The notes: generated by a model from the letters alone, not told the origin. DNA of 64,000 nucleotides from Streptomyces zaomyceticus (GCF_014656215.1 NZ_BNBZ01000005.1:1-64000), one strand, 5' to 3'. Shown: positions 34,921 through 43,691, counted from the stretch's first letter. Translations and numbers: made by a program.

Positions 34921-35880
34921 ATGCAACCGTCACCGCCCGGTCCGATCGCCCGGCTCCGCTCGCTGCGTTACGTCGAGCTGCACACGCCCGCCTTCACCGA
35001 GGCCGCCGACTTCTACGAGGAGGTCTGGGGGCTCGAGACCGTCGAGTCCGACAGCGGCGCGCGATGGCTGCGCGGCACGGGCGACGAGCACCACGTCCTG
35101 CACCTGACCGAGCGCGAGCGCGTGGGCCTCGGCCGGCTCGCCTTCTCCGTCGCCACTCCCGCCGAGGTCGACGAGGCCGCCCGGCGGCTCGAAGCACGGG
35201 GCATCGTCCCCGTCTTCGGCCCCGGTCCGCTCGACCAGGCGGGCGGCGGACACGGGCTGCGGTTCACCGACCCCGAAGGGCGCCTCATAGAGATCAGCGC
35301 CCATGTCGAGGCGGTCGTCCCCCGCGGACGGGACGGCGCGGTCCCCGTCGGAGTCACCCACGCCGTGCTCAACACCACCGACATCGACGCCGCCGTCGCC
35401 TTCTACCGCGAGGTGCTCGGACTGCGCGTCTCCGACTGGTCCGAGCACCAGATGGCGTTCCTGCGCTGCAACGCCGACCACCACTGCATCGCCTTCAACC
35501 AGGCCGAGTGGACCTCGCTCAACCACGTGGCGTACGAGATGAGCTCGGTCGACCACTTCATGCGCGGCCTCGGGCGGCTCCGTCACCACGGCATCACCCC
35601 CCAGTGGGGCCCCGGCCGCCACGGTCCCGGGAACAACACCTTCTCCTACTTCACCGACCCCTCCGGACTGGTCTGCGAGTACACCTCCGAGGTCGCCCAG
35701 ATCGTCGAGGACACCTGGATCGCCCGCGTGTGGCGGCGCGTCCCGGACCTGTCCGACCTGTGGGGGACGGCGGGCCCGCCCTCGAAGGAGATCCGCTGCC
35801 ACATGGCGGGCGCGCCCGACCCCGGCCCGCTCGCCCCCGCCCCGCTCGCCCCCGTCGACGCCCAGGAGGTCACCGCATGA
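34921..35880 (+). CDS. two-domain VOC extradiol-type ring-cleavage dioxygenase
   Basis: A 319-residue type-I extradiol dioxygenase of the dihydroxybiphenyl/catechol 2,3-dioxygenase superfamily. The N-terminal VOC domain spans about 15-130 and is non-catalytic. The C-terminal domain (145-265) keeps the Fe(II) triad H147 (GVTHAVLN), H202 (LNHVAYEM) and E253 (LVCEYTSE). It should cleave a catechol-like ring adjacent to the hydroxyls. ATG 34921 has GGAGAG upstream. Its stop overlaps the next ATG (ATGA). Confidence 0.85.
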   Translation: MQPSPPGPIARLRSLRYVELHTPAFTEAADFYEEVWGLETVESDSGARWLRGTGDEHHVLHLTERERVGLGRLAFSVATPAEVDEAARRLEARGIVPVFGPGPLDQAGGGHGLRFTDPEGRLIEISAHVEAVVPRGRDGAVPVGVTHAVLNTTDIDAAVAFYREVLGLRVSDWSEHQMAFLRCNADHHCIAFNQAEWTSLNHVAYEMSSVDHFMRGLGRLRHHGITPQWGPGRHGPGNNTFSYFTDPSGLVCEYTSEVAQIVEDTWIARVWRRVPDLSDLWGTAGPPSKEIRCHMAGAPDPGPLAPAPLAPVDAQEVTA

Positions 35881-36683
35881 ACACCGTGAGCACCGTACGC
35901 AAGGTCGGCATCGTCGGCTGGGGCGCGATCGGCCGGACCGTCGGCACCGCGCTCGCCGACGGCGGCGTCGATGGCGCCGAGCTGGTGTGCGTCGTCGACA
36001 ACCGACCCCTCGGCGACGCGGCGCCCGCCCCCCAGGTCCCCCTGGAGGAGGCGCTGGAACTCTGCGACCTGATCGTGGAGGCCGCCGGCCAGGGCGTCGT
36101 ACGGGAGTGGGGCGAGCGCGTGCTCGCCTCCGGCACCGATCTGCTCGTCGCCTCCAGCGGCGCGATGACCGACGAGGAACTCGCGAAGCGACTGCTCGCG
36201 ACGGGACCGGGGCGGGTCTACTTCACCGGCGGCGCCGTCGGCGGACTCGACCTGCTCCAGGCGGCCCGCTCGCTCGGCCCGCTGGACGACGTCCGGCTGA
36301 CCACCACCAAACTGCCGTCGACCCTCGAACAGCCCTGGATGGACGAGGAACTGCTCGCCCGGATGCGGACGGCGACCGGTCCCGTCGAGGTCATGACCGG
36401 CACCGCCCGCGAGATCCCGGCGAAGTTCCCCAAATCGACGAACGTGGCCGCCTCGGTCGCGCTGGCCGTCGGCGACCTGGACACTGTGCGGGTCCGGGTC
36501 GTCGCCGACCCCGCGGCGCACCACACACGCCATGTGATCGAGGCGTCCGGCGCGCACGGGGCGTACCGCTTCGAGGTCGCGCACCTGCCCGACCCCGGGA
36601 ACCCGGCGACCAGCCAGGTGGTGCCGTACGCGGTCCTGCGCGGCCTCGCCGCGCTCGCCGGACGGACGGGACAGATCCTGTGA
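35877..36683 (+). CDS. aspartate dehydrogenase-like protein
   Basis: A 268-residue NAD(P)-binding protein of the L-aspartate dehydrogenase (NadX) family. VGIVGWGAIGRTVGTALADG is the dinucleotide site. AASSGAMTDEELAKRLL and the C-terminal PAKFPKSTNVAASVALAVGD are family blocks. True NadX supplies iminoaspartate for NAD synthesis, but no nadA or nadC is near. Within this aromatic operon it more likely oxidises or reduces an amino acid or imine intermediate, which hints that the substrate contains nitrogen. It is coupled to its neighbours by ATGA and GTGA overlaps. Confidence 0.8.
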   Translation: MNTVSTVRKVGIVGWGAIGRTVGTALADGGVDGAELVCVVDNRPLGDAAPAPQVPLEEALELCDLIVEAAGQGVVREWGERVLASGTDLLVASSGAMTDEELAKRLLATGPGRVYFTGGAVGGLDLLQAARSLGPLDDVRLTTTKLPSTLEQPWMDEELLARMRTATGPVEVMTGTAREIPAKFPKSTNVAASVALAVGDLDTVRVRVVADPAAHHTRHVIEASGAHGAYRFEVAHLPDPGNPATSQVVPYAVLRGLAALAGRTGQIL

Positions 36684-37627
36684 GCACCGACGGTCTCCCC
36701 TCCGTCTCCAGGGACGGCCTCCCCTCCGTCTCCAGGGACGGCTTCCCCTCCGACTCCAGAGACGGTTTCCCCTCCGTCTCCACGGAAGGCCGCCCCTCCC
36801 TCTCCGCGGACGCCCTCACCGCCCTCCCCGCGGACGTCCACATCGAGGAGGCGGGGGACCACGGCCCCCTGCTCCTCTGCCTCCACGGCATCGGCTCGTC
36901 CTCGGCGGCCTTCGCCCCCCAGCTCGCCGAACTCTCCTTGTACGCACGGGTCGTCGCCTGGGACGCCCCCGGCTACGCCTCGTCGCCCGACCCCGAAGTC
37001 CCCCTCACCCTCGACGACTTCGCGGACACGGCGGCCCGGATCATCCGGGAGCGCGGCGGCAGCGCCCATGTGCTCGGTGTCTCCTGGGGCGGCGTGATCG
37101 CCCTGCGGCTGGCCACCCTCCACCCGGACCTCGTCGCCTCGGTGATCGTGGCCGACTCCAGCCCCGGCTCGGGCACGGACGAGACGAAGGCGGCGGGCAT
37201 GCGGGCCCGCGCCACCGAACTCGCCGAACTCGGCCCGCGCGCCTTCGCCGAGGCACGCGGCCCCCGCCTGCTGTCACCCGGCGCCCCGGCCGAACTGGTC
37301 CGGCGGGTCGTCGACACCATGGCCGCCTCGGTACGGCTCCCCGGCTACGGGTACGCCGCCGAGTCCATGGCCTCGGCCGATCTCCGCGCCGAACTGCCCA
37401 CGGTCGCCGCGCCCTCGCTGGTCCTCTGCGGCGACCAGGACCGGGTCACCGGTATCGAGGGCAGCCAGGCCGTCGCCGGGGCCCTCCACAAGACCGCCTT
37501 CGTGATCGTCAAGGACGCCGGTCACCTGGCCAACCAGGAGCAGCCCGGGCGCTTCAACGCCTGGGTCCTCTCCCACCTCCGCATCACCGCACGCATCCCC
37601 GAACAGGAGCTGTCCCCATGCCTCTGA
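36680..37627 (+). CDS. alpha/beta hydrolase with N-terminal octapeptide repeats
   Basis: A 315-residue hydrolase. The oxyanion strand is LLCLHGIGSSSAAF (about 65-78), the nucleophile S135 lies in GVSWGG, the acid is in LCGDQDRVTG and the histidine in DAGHLANQEQP. This layout matches C-C bond hydrolases for meta-cleavage products (MhpC/BphD type), fitting its place behind the extradiol enzyme. Residues 3-42 are five octapeptide repeats (RDGLPSVS type) unlike any part of the family. The GTG start overlaps the previous stop and no later in-frame start precedes the fold, so the repeats seem to be translated. Confidence 0.85.
   Translation: MSTDGLPSVSRDGLPSVSRDGFPSDSRDGFPSVSTEGRPSLSADALTALPADVHIEEAGDHGPLLLCLHGIGSSSAAFAPQLAELSLYARVVAWDAPGYASSPDPEVPLTLDDFADTAARIIRERGGSAHVLGVSWGGVIALRLATLHPDLVASVIVADSSPGSGTDETKAAGMRARATELAELGPRAFAEARGPRLLSPGAPAELVRRVVDTMAASVRLPGYGYAAESMASADLRAELPTVAAPSLVLCGDQDRVTGIEGSQAVAGALHKTAFVIVKDAGHLANQEQPGRFNAWVLSHLRITARIPEQELSPCL
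36686..36805. repeat. five 24-base tandem repeats at the 5' end of the hydrolase gene
   Basis: Five consecutive 24-base units encode TDGLPSVS, RDGLPSVS, RDGFPSDS, RDGFPSVS and TEGRPSLS. The first two to four units are nearly identical at DNA level, so the expansion is recent. Confidence 0.9.
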
Positions 37628-38139
37628 CCACCACCGCCTACGACAACGGCGACGACCTCGCCGCGTACACCGACTCCCTCATCGCCACCAAGGACTCCCG
37701 GGTGGCCGACTTCGACACCCTCTCCTTCCAGGAGAAGGCAGGCCCGCAGTTCCGCCGCGGCCAGATCCGCTACGTCGGCTCCGGCGCCACCGGCAACCAC
37801 GAGGGCGACAGCCGCATCATCCCCTCCGGCGGCTTCACCTTCTCCAACATGCTGCTGCCGCCCGGCGCCGAGGGCCCGGCCCACACCCACCACGACGTCG
37901 AAGAGGCGTTCTTCGTCCTGGAGGGCGAGGTCGAGGTCGGCATCCACCGCGGCCCCGACGAGGTCGAGTACCGGACCCTCGGGTACCGCGACATGATCGT
38001 CGTCCCGGCCGGCGTGACCCGTTCCCTGAAGAACAACGGGGACACCGACGCCCTGTTCTGCGTCGTCATCGGCACGCAGAAGCCGCAGGTGCCGACCTAC
38101 CCCGAGTACTCGCCGATGCACGGCGTCACCCGTGGCTGA
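37618..38139 (+). CDS. cupin domain protein
   Basis: A 173-residue single-domain cupin. Motif 1 is PAHTHHDVEEAFFVLEGEVEVGI, with H, H and E metal ligands. Motif 2 is GYRDMIVVPAGVTRSLKN, where the usual histidine is replaced by arginine/serine. It overlaps the hydrolase gene by 10 bases. Cupins in such operons serve as isomerases, decarboxylases or small dioxygenases; which applies here cannot be told. Confidence 0.82.
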   Translation: MPLTTTAYDNGDDLAAYTDSLIATKDSRVADFDTLSFQEKAGPQFRRGQIRYVGSGATGNHEGDSRIIPSGGFTFSNMLLPPGAEGPAHTHHDVEEAFFVLEGEVEVGIHRGPDEVEYRTLGYRDMIVVPAGVTRSLKNNGDTDALFCVVIGTQKPQVPTYPEYSPMHGVTRG

Positions 38140-38887
38140 CCTGCCCCCGGCCGACGCACGCACCGTCGTCGTCACCGGAGCGGGCCGTGGCCTGGGACTG
38201 GCCATGGCCCGCCGGGCCGGCGAGGACGGCTTCCGCGTGGTCCTCGCCGAACTGGAGCGGGAGCGGGGCGAGCGGGCTGCCGCGGAACTGCGCGCGGAGG
38301 GCATCGACGCCCACTTCGTACGCTGCGACGTCGCCGACCCGGAATCGGTGGCCGCGCTGGCGGCCGCCGTGCGGGCGATCGGCCCGCTGTACGGCCTGGT
38401 CAACAACGCGGCGCTCGCCAACGGCGTGGGCGGAAGAGAGTTCCAGGACATCGACATCGAGGTGTGGGACCGGCTGATGACGGTCAACGCCCGCGGCCCC
38501 TGGCTGGTCTCCAAGGCCCTGTACCCGCTCCTCGCCGCACCCGGCCGGATCGTCAACATCGCCTCGGACGCCGCCCTCTACGGCTCCCCGCGCCTCGCCC
38601 ACTACATCGCCTCCAAGGGAGCGGTCATCGCCCTCACCCGGGCCATGGCACGCGAACTCGGCGACAAGGGGATCACCGTCAACGCGGTCGCCCCCGGACT
38701 CACCGAGTGCGAGGCCACCGAGACCGTGCCCGCCGAGCGGCACGACCTCTACCGCGTGAACCGGGCCGTCTCCCGGCCGCAGCAGCCCGACGACCTCACC
38801 GGGATCGTCTCCCACCTGCTCGGCGAGGAGTCCCGCTATCTGACCGGACAGGTGATCGCCGTCAACGGCGGCTTCACCATGAACTGA
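38132..38887 (+). CDS. short-chain dehydrogenase/reductase
   Basis: A 251-residue SDR with cofactor motif TGAGRGLG (15-22), NNAA, N119, S145 and the catalytic Y158-x3-K162 in HYIASKGAV. It is a complete classical SDR, likely NAD-dependent. GTG 38132 overlaps the cupin gene. In this pathway it may dehydrogenate a cis-diol or a secondary alcohol. Confidence 0.9.
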   Translation: MADLPPADARTVVVTGAGRGLGLAMARRAGEDGFRVVLAELERERGERAAAELRAEGIDAHFVRCDVADPESVAALAAAVRAIGPLYGLVNNAALANGVGGREFQDIDIEVWDRLMTVNARGPWLVSKALYPLLAAPGRIVNIASDAALYGSPRLAHYIASKGAVIALTRAMARELGDKGITVNAVAPGLTECEATETVPAERHDLYRVNRAVSRPQQPDDLTGIVSHLLGEESRYLTGQVIAVNGGFTMN

Positions 38888-38905
38888 AGCGCAGGAGAAC
38901 CCCCT

Positions 38906-39694
38906 ATGGATCTGGGCCTCGCCGACCGCACCATCGTGGTCACCGGCGGAAGCTCGGGCGTCGGCCTGGCCACGGTCCGCGCCCTGCTCGACGAGGGCGC
39001 CCGCGTCGCCACCTGCGGCCGTGACGCCGACCGGCTCGCCACGGCGGCCGCCCGGCTCGGCGCCGGACCCGACCGCCTGCTCACCGGCGTCTGCGACGTC
39101 CGGGACGCCGAAGCCGTGGACCGCTTCGTACGGAGCGCCGCCGACACCTTCGGCGGCGTCGACGGACTCGTCAACAACGCCGGACAGTCCCGTATGAAGG
39201 GCCTCGACGACTCGACGGCCGAGGACTGGCGCGACGAACTGGAGCTCAAGTTCGCCGGGGTGCTGAACCCCCTGCGCGCCGCACGCCCGTTCCTCGCCCG
39301 TTCCGAGGCCGCGAGCATCGTCAACATCAACGCGGTCCTCGCCAAGCAGCCCGAACCCCGGCTGATCACCACCAGCGCCGCCCGCGCCGGCATCCTCAAC
39401 CTCTCCAAGTCCCTGTCGGCCGAACTCGCCGCCGATGCCATCCGGGTCAACTCCGTGTGCCTGGGCCTCATCGACACCGGCCAATGGACCCGCCGCCACG
39501 CCGCGGCAGCCACCGGCACGAGCTACGAGGACTGGCAGGCGGAACTGGCCGCCGACCGGGGCGTCGCCCTCGGCCGGCTCGGCCGCGCCGAGGAGGTCGC
39601 CTACGCGGTCGTCACCCTGCTCTCACCCCGAGCCTCGTACATCACCGGTACCGCCATCGACGTGTGCGGCGGCGTCGGCCGCTCCATCCTCTGA
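38906..39694 (+). CDS. SDR-fold protein lacking the catalytic triad
   Basis: A 262-residue SDR-fold protein with an intact cofactor motif TGGSSGVG (13-20) and NNAG. At the position of the catalytic Tyr-x3-Lys it reads T156-S-A-A-R160 (ITTSAARAGILNL), and the usual serine strand reads SIVNINAVLA. The normal SDR proton relay is therefore absent, although the nucleotide site remains. Similar divergent SDRs exist; they may use another mechanism or be structural. ATG 38906 follows AGGAG. It precedes the ThDP gene by nine bases. Confidence 0.85.
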   Translation: MDLGLADRTIVVTGGSSGVGLATVRALLDEGARVATCGRDADRLATAAARLGAGPDRLLTGVCDVRDAEAVDRFVRSAADTFGGVDGLVNNAGQSRMKGLDDSTAEDWRDELELKFAGVLNPLRAARPFLARSEAASIVNINAVLAKQPEPRLITTSAARAGILNLSKSLSAELAADAIRVNSVCLGLIDTGQWTRRHAAAATGTSYEDWQAELAADRGVALGRLGRAEEVAYAVVTLLSPRASYITGTAIDVCGGVGRSIL

Positions 39695-39703
39695 GGAGAC
39701 ACC

Positions 39704-41338
39704 ATGCGTTACGACAACGGAGGCGATCTCCTCGTCGCCGTCCTGCGCGAACTGGGCATCGACACCGTCTTCGGCATCGTCAGCGTGCACAATCTGCCGC
39801 TCGTCGAGGCCGTCGACCGCGAGCTCCGCTTCGTCCCCGTACGGCACGAGGCATCGGCCGTGAACGCCGCCGACGCCTACGGACGGGCCCGCGGCTCCCT
39901 CGGCTGCGCCCTGACCTCCACCGGAACCGGCGCCGGAAACGCCGCCGGATCGCTGATCGAGTCGCTGAGCGCCGGCAGCTCCGTCCTGCACGTCACCGGC
40001 CAGGTGGAGAGCGAATTCCTCGGCAGCGGCCGGGGGTTCATCCACGAGACCAAGGACCAGCTCGGCATGCTCACCGCCGTGTCGGCCCACGCGGCGACCG
40101 TGCCCGACACCGAACGGGCGGGCCGCGTCCTGCGCGAGGCGGCGCGCGCCGCGCTCGGCGGACCGGGCGGAACCGGCGGACCGGCGAGCGTGGAGTGGCC
40201 CATCGACCTCCAGTACGCCCCACAGACCGACGGCCTCGCCGTCCCCGAGTACCCCGCGGTACCCGCCCCCACCGACGGCGAACTGGCCGCCGCCGGTGCC
40301 CTCCTGGCCACCGCCCGCCGCCCGCTCGTCTGGGCCGGCGGCGGCGCCACCGGAGCCCGCGCCGAACTCGCCCGGCTCCTGGAGACGACCGGAGCGGGAC
40401 TGCTCACCTCCAACTCCGGGCGCGGCAGCGTGCCCGAGGACCACGACCAGGTCATCGGCAACTTCGCCACCACCCCCGCCGCCCGGGCCCTCCTCGCCGA
40501 CGCGGACGTGCTGCTCACCATCGGCACCCACTTCCGCTCCAACGAGACCGCCGACTACACCCTGGACCTGCCCGCGGCCCACATACAGATCGACCTCGAC
40601 GCGGCGGCCCTCGGCCGGGTCCACCCCGCCACGCACCCCCTGCACGGCGATGCCGCACCCACTCTCACGGCCCTGACCCGGTACGCCGCGCCCGCCGAGG
40701 ACGGCTGGCGCGAACGTGTCCGAGCCGTCAGGACCGACGTACGGGAGGCCCTGCACGACAGCATCGGCCCGCAGGCGGCGATCTGCGACGCCATCCGCGC
40801 CGCGCTGCCGCGCGAGGCCGTCGTCGCCCGGGACGTGACCATCCCCTCCAGCAGCTGGGGCAACCGCCTCCTCGAGATGTACGACCCCCGGGACAACGTC
40901 TTCCCGCGGGGCGGAGGCATCGGCCAGGGCCTCGGCATGGGGATCGGAGCGGCGCTCGCGCGGCCCGGCGCCCCCACCGTCGTCCTCGCCGGAGACGGCG
41001 GGCTCGCCGTCCACCTGGGCGAACTGCTCACCCTCGCCCAGGAGCGGCCCCGCCTCACCCTGATCGTCTTCAACGACGGCGGATACGGCGTGCTGCGCAA
41101 CATGCAGGACCGCCACAGCGAGCGTCGCTCCGGTGTCGACCTCGTCACCCCGGACTTCGAACTGCTCGCCCGCGCCTGCGGCCTGCCGTACCTGCGGATC
41201 GCCGCCGAGGAACACGCGGCACCGGTCGTCACCGAGGCCGTCGCCTCGGACGGGCCGACGCTCGTCGAGGTGGACCTCACCGCCCTCGGCCCGATGAAGA
41301 CCCCCTTCACACCACCCGTACGGATCCCGGGCCGCTAG
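39704..41338 (+). CDS. thiamine-diphosphate-dependent enzyme (benzoylformate-decarboxylase/ALS-like)
   Basis: A 544-residue ThDP enzyme. The activating glutamate E49 lies in VRHEASAVNAADAYGR. The diphosphate/Mg site runs from GDG (about 430) to NDG (about 457) in VLAGDGGLAVHLGELLTLAQ...VFNDGGYG. The family includes acetolactate synthase and benzoylformate decarboxylase. No FAD-site signature was evident to me, so a decarboxylase or lyase acting on a 2-oxo acid is favoured. The aldehyde product could feed the aldehyde dehydrogenase at the head of the operon. Confidence 0.88.
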   Translation: MRYDNGGDLLVAVLRELGIDTVFGIVSVHNLPLVEAVDRELRFVPVRHEASAVNAADAYGRARGSLGCALTSTGTGAGNAAGSLIESLSAGSSVLHVTGQVESEFLGSGRGFIHETKDQLGMLTAVSAHAATVPDTERAGRVLREAARAALGGPGGTGGPASVEWPIDLQYAPQTDGLAVPEYPAVPAPTDGELAAAGALLATARRPLVWAGGGATGARAELARLLETTGAGLLTSNSGRGSVPEDHDQVIGNFATTPAARALLADADVLLTIGTHFRSNETADYTLDLPAAHIQIDLDAAALGRVHPATHPLHGDAAPTLTALTRYAAPAEDGWRERVRAVRTDVREALHDSIGPQAAICDAIRAALPREAVVARDVTIPSSSWGNRLLEMYDPRDNVFPRGGGIGQGLGMGIGAALARPGAPTVVLAGDGGLAVHLGELLTLAQERPRLTLIVFNDGGYGVLRNMQDRHSERRSGVDLVTPDFELLARACGLPYLRIAAEEHAAPVVTEAVASDGPTLVEVDLTALGPMKTPFTPPVRIPGR

Positions 41339-41453
41339 GCCGTCTCTTCGGACAGGCCGTCCCTTCGGATACTGCCCGACCCGAGAGAGACGGCCCAGTC
41401 CGGTCCCGTCCCGCACCCGCACTGCCCGATCGCCGGTAAGGAGGCACCAGGCC

Positions 41454-42389
41454 ATGAGCGAGAACCCGCTGCAGCTGATCGTCCACCGCATGACATGGGA
41501 GGCCGAGGGCGTACTGTCCGCCGAGCTGACCCACCCCGAGGGCAAACCCCTGCCCGCCTGGACACCCGGCGCCCACATCGATGTGCACACCGGGGGGCAC
41601 ATCCGCCAGTACAGCCTGTGCGGCGACCCGCACGACCAGGGCACGTACCGGATCGGCGTCCTCAACGAGCCCTCCTCGCGCGGTGGTTCGCGCTTCGTCC
41701 ACACCCAGCTACGCCCCGGCCAGTCCGTGACGGTCTCCGCACCGCGCAACCACTTCGCGCTGGAGGACGCCGCCTCGTACGTCTTCGTCGCCGGCGGCAT
41801 CGGCATCACCCCCCTCCTCGCGATGGCCCGCGAGGCCACCCGCCGGGGCACCGAGTGGCGCATGGTCTACGGCGGGCGCAGCCGCGCCTCGATGGCCTTC
41901 ACCGCCGAACTCTCCCTCCTCGGCGACGACGTGACACTCGTCCCGCAGGACGAGCTGGGACACATCGACCTGGACACGGCACTGACCCGGCTGCCCGACG
42001 ACGCGCTCGTCTACTCCTGCGGCCCGGAACCCCTCCTCGCGGCCGTGGAGGAACACTGCCCGGCGGACCGCCTCCGACTGGAGCGCTTCACCGCGCCCAC
42101 CGTGGAACGCACGGGGGAGGACGCCGAGTTCGAGGTCGAGTGCCGCACCTCCGGCCTCACCCTCCGGGTCGACGCCCGCACCTCCATCCTCGACGCCGCC
42201 GAGAGCGCCGGTATCGCGGTCAACAGCTCCTGCCGCGACGGCATCTGCGGATCCTGCGAGACCCGGGTGCTCGACGGCACGCCCGACCACCGCGACTTCC
42301 TGCTCAGCGACGCGGAACAGTCCGCCGGCGCCACCATGATGATCTGTGTCTCGCGGTGCGCCTCCGGCCGGCTCGTCCTCGATCTGTGA
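41454..42389 (+). CDS. VanB/phthalate-dioxygenase-reductase type electron-transfer protein
   Basis: A 311-residue reductase. FMN-binding RQYSLCG is at 51-57 and the NAD site GGIGITPLL at 114-122. A C-terminal plant-type [2Fe-2S] ferredoxin has cysteines 260, 265, 268 and 298. It passes electrons from NADH to the Rieske oxygenase encoded 255 bases downstream. ATG 41454 has AAGGAGG nine bases upstream, a stronger start signal than most genes of the operon. The 115-base gap before it could carry an internal promoter, but I see no convincing one. Confidence 0.92.
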   Translation: MSENPLQLIVHRMTWEAEGVLSAELTHPEGKPLPAWTPGAHIDVHTGGHIRQYSLCGDPHDQGTYRIGVLNEPSSRGGSRFVHTQLRPGQSVTVSAPRNHFALEDAASYVFVAGGIGITPLLAMAREATRRGTEWRMVYGGRSRASMAFTAELSLLGDDVTLVPQDELGHIDLDTALTRLPDDALVYSCGPEPLLAAVEEHCPADRLRLERFTAPTVERTGEDAEFEVECRTSGLTLRVDARTSILDAAESAGIAVNSSCRDGICGSCETRVLDGTPDHRDFLLSDAEQSAGATMMICVSRCASGRLVLDL

Positions 42390-42418
42390 CCCCTTCCCCC
42401 GCCTCCTCAGGAGAGAAC

Positions 42419-42643
42419 GTGACCGATACCTGGCCGTACCTGGACGTCCACCAGTCCCGTACGCACGAGCCGACCCCGTACGAGTACAAGCTCGCCGCCA
42501 CCCTCGAAGAGGTCTTCACCCACGAGGGACACGAACTGACCGACGTGGTACGCGGGCTCAACGCCCGCAAGGTGCACACCGCCGACGGCGCGCCGTGGAC
42601 CGAGGAGTCCTTCCGTGCCGAGATGAACCGCCTGGGAGCCTGA
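42419..42643 (+). CDS. small recombinase-like HTH domain protein
   Basis: A 74-residue protein (WPYLDVHQSRTHEPTPYEYKLA...ELTDVVRGLNARKV). It resembles the small recombinase-like helix-turn-helix proteins that often sit between reductase and Rieske oxygenase genes. GTG 42419 has AGGAGAG upstream. It lacks any nuclease or integrase part. Its place suggests a role with the oxygenase, such as assembly or regulation, but this is not known. Confidence 0.65.
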   Translation: MTDTWPYLDVHQSRTHEPTPYEYKLAATLEEVFTHEGHELTDVVRGLNARKVHTADGAPWTEESFRAEMNRLGA

Positions 42644-42644
42644 C

Positions 42645-43670
42645 ATGACGCTGTCGTCCACCGCCACCGCCGGCCGTATCTACGCCACCGGCCTCCGCAA
42701 CCAGTGGCACCCCGTCGTCCCCTCCCGCTTCGTCGCCCCCGGCGCCATGCGGAAGGTGACCGCGCTCGGCGAGCAGTGGCTGCTCTTCCGGCGCTCCGAC
42801 GGAACGCTCGCCATGCTCGCCGACCGCTGCCCGCACCGGGGAGCACCCCTGTCGCTGGGCAAGCACCTCGGCGACCGGGTGGCCTGCTGGTACCACGGTG
42901 TCGAGGTCGGCACCGACGGCACCGTCACCTCGGTGCCCGGTCTGCCCGGCTGCAACCTGGAGGGGAAGAAGCTGGTCACCTCGCTGCCCGTGCGCGAGGC
43001 CGGCGGCGCGATCCTCGCCTGGTTCGGTGACGAGGAGCACCCCGAGCCCGCCGGACTGACCCTGCCCGAACCCCTGACGGACCCCGCCGTCGACGCGTTC
43101 CTCTGCTACGCCGAGTGGGACGTGCCCTGGCGGTACGCCGTGGAGAACCTGCTCGACCCCATGCACGGCGCCTTCCTCCACCACGAGTCGCACACCATGT
43201 TCGCCGGCGACACGACCGCCAAGTTCCGCATCCGGGAGACCGATCGCGGCTACTTCTTCGAGAAGACCGACCAGCGGGGCGTCAACTTCGACTGGGTCGA
43301 ACTGTGTCGTACCGGCGTCGACTGGGTCGACCTGTCCATCCCGTATCCGCCGTCCGCCGGCCCGGGCGGGCCGTTCGGCATCGTGGGCATGGTCTGCCCC
43401 GTCGACGAGCAGCGGTCCGGTGTCTTCTTCTGGCGCTACCGCCGAGTCGAGGACTGGCAGCGCGCGTCCTGGCGATTCCTGTACAAGACGCTGATCGAGA
43501 AGCGCCATTGGGAGGTGCTGGAGCAGGACCGGGTGATGCTGGAGGCCATGCCCGCCGACGCCGACCAGCGGGAGAACCTGTACCAGCACGACCTGGGAGT
43601 GGTACGGCTCCGCCGGCTGTACCGTGCGGAGGCCGAGGCGCAGTCGTCGGCGGGTGCGGCCGGAGGATGA
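42645..43670 (+). CDS. Rieske non-heme iron oxygenase, alpha subunit
   Basis: A 341-residue aromatic ring-hydroxylating oxygenase of the VanA-like, alpha-only class. The Rieske [2Fe-2S] ligands are C62, H64, C81 and H84 (RCPHRGAPL, ACWYHG). The mononuclear iron site N168-x2-D171-x2-H174-x4-H179 (ENLLDPMHGAFLH) is intact. It should hydroxylate or O-demethylate an aromatic acid, using the VanB-like partner. There is no beta-subunit gene. It ends the operon; a hairpin follows at 43673-43691. Confidence 0.92.
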   Translation: MTLSSTATAGRIYATGLRNQWHPVVPSRFVAPGAMRKVTALGEQWLLFRRSDGTLAMLADRCPHRGAPLSLGKHLGDRVACWYHGVEVGTDGTVTSVPGLPGCNLEGKKLVTSLPVREAGGAILAWFGDEEHPEPAGLTLPEPLTDPAVDAFLCYAEWDVPWRYAVENLLDPMHGAFLHHESHTMFAGDTTAKFRIRETDRGYFFEKTDQRGVNFDWVELCRTGVDWVDLSIPYPPSAGPGGPFGIVGMVCPVDEQRSGVFFWRYRRVEDWQRASWRFLYKTLIEKRHWEVLEQDRVMLEAMPADADQRENLYQHDLGVVRLRRLYRAEAEAQSSAGAAGG

Positions 43671-43672
43671 GC

Positions 43673-43691
43673 GTCCGGCGGGGTGCCGGAC
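43673..43691 (+). terminator. hairpin after the catabolic operon
   Basis: A seven-bp perfect stem GTCCGGC/GCCGGAC with a five-base loop starts two bases after the Rieske oxygenase stop codon. It may end the operon transcript. There is no T-run. Confidence 0.45.

Noticed and set aside
35877..36683. NAD biosynthesis role (NadX) for the aspartate-dehydrogenase-like gene
   Set aside because: No nadA/nadC nearby and four-base overlaps on both sides with aromatic catabolism genes; a pathway-specific role is more likely.
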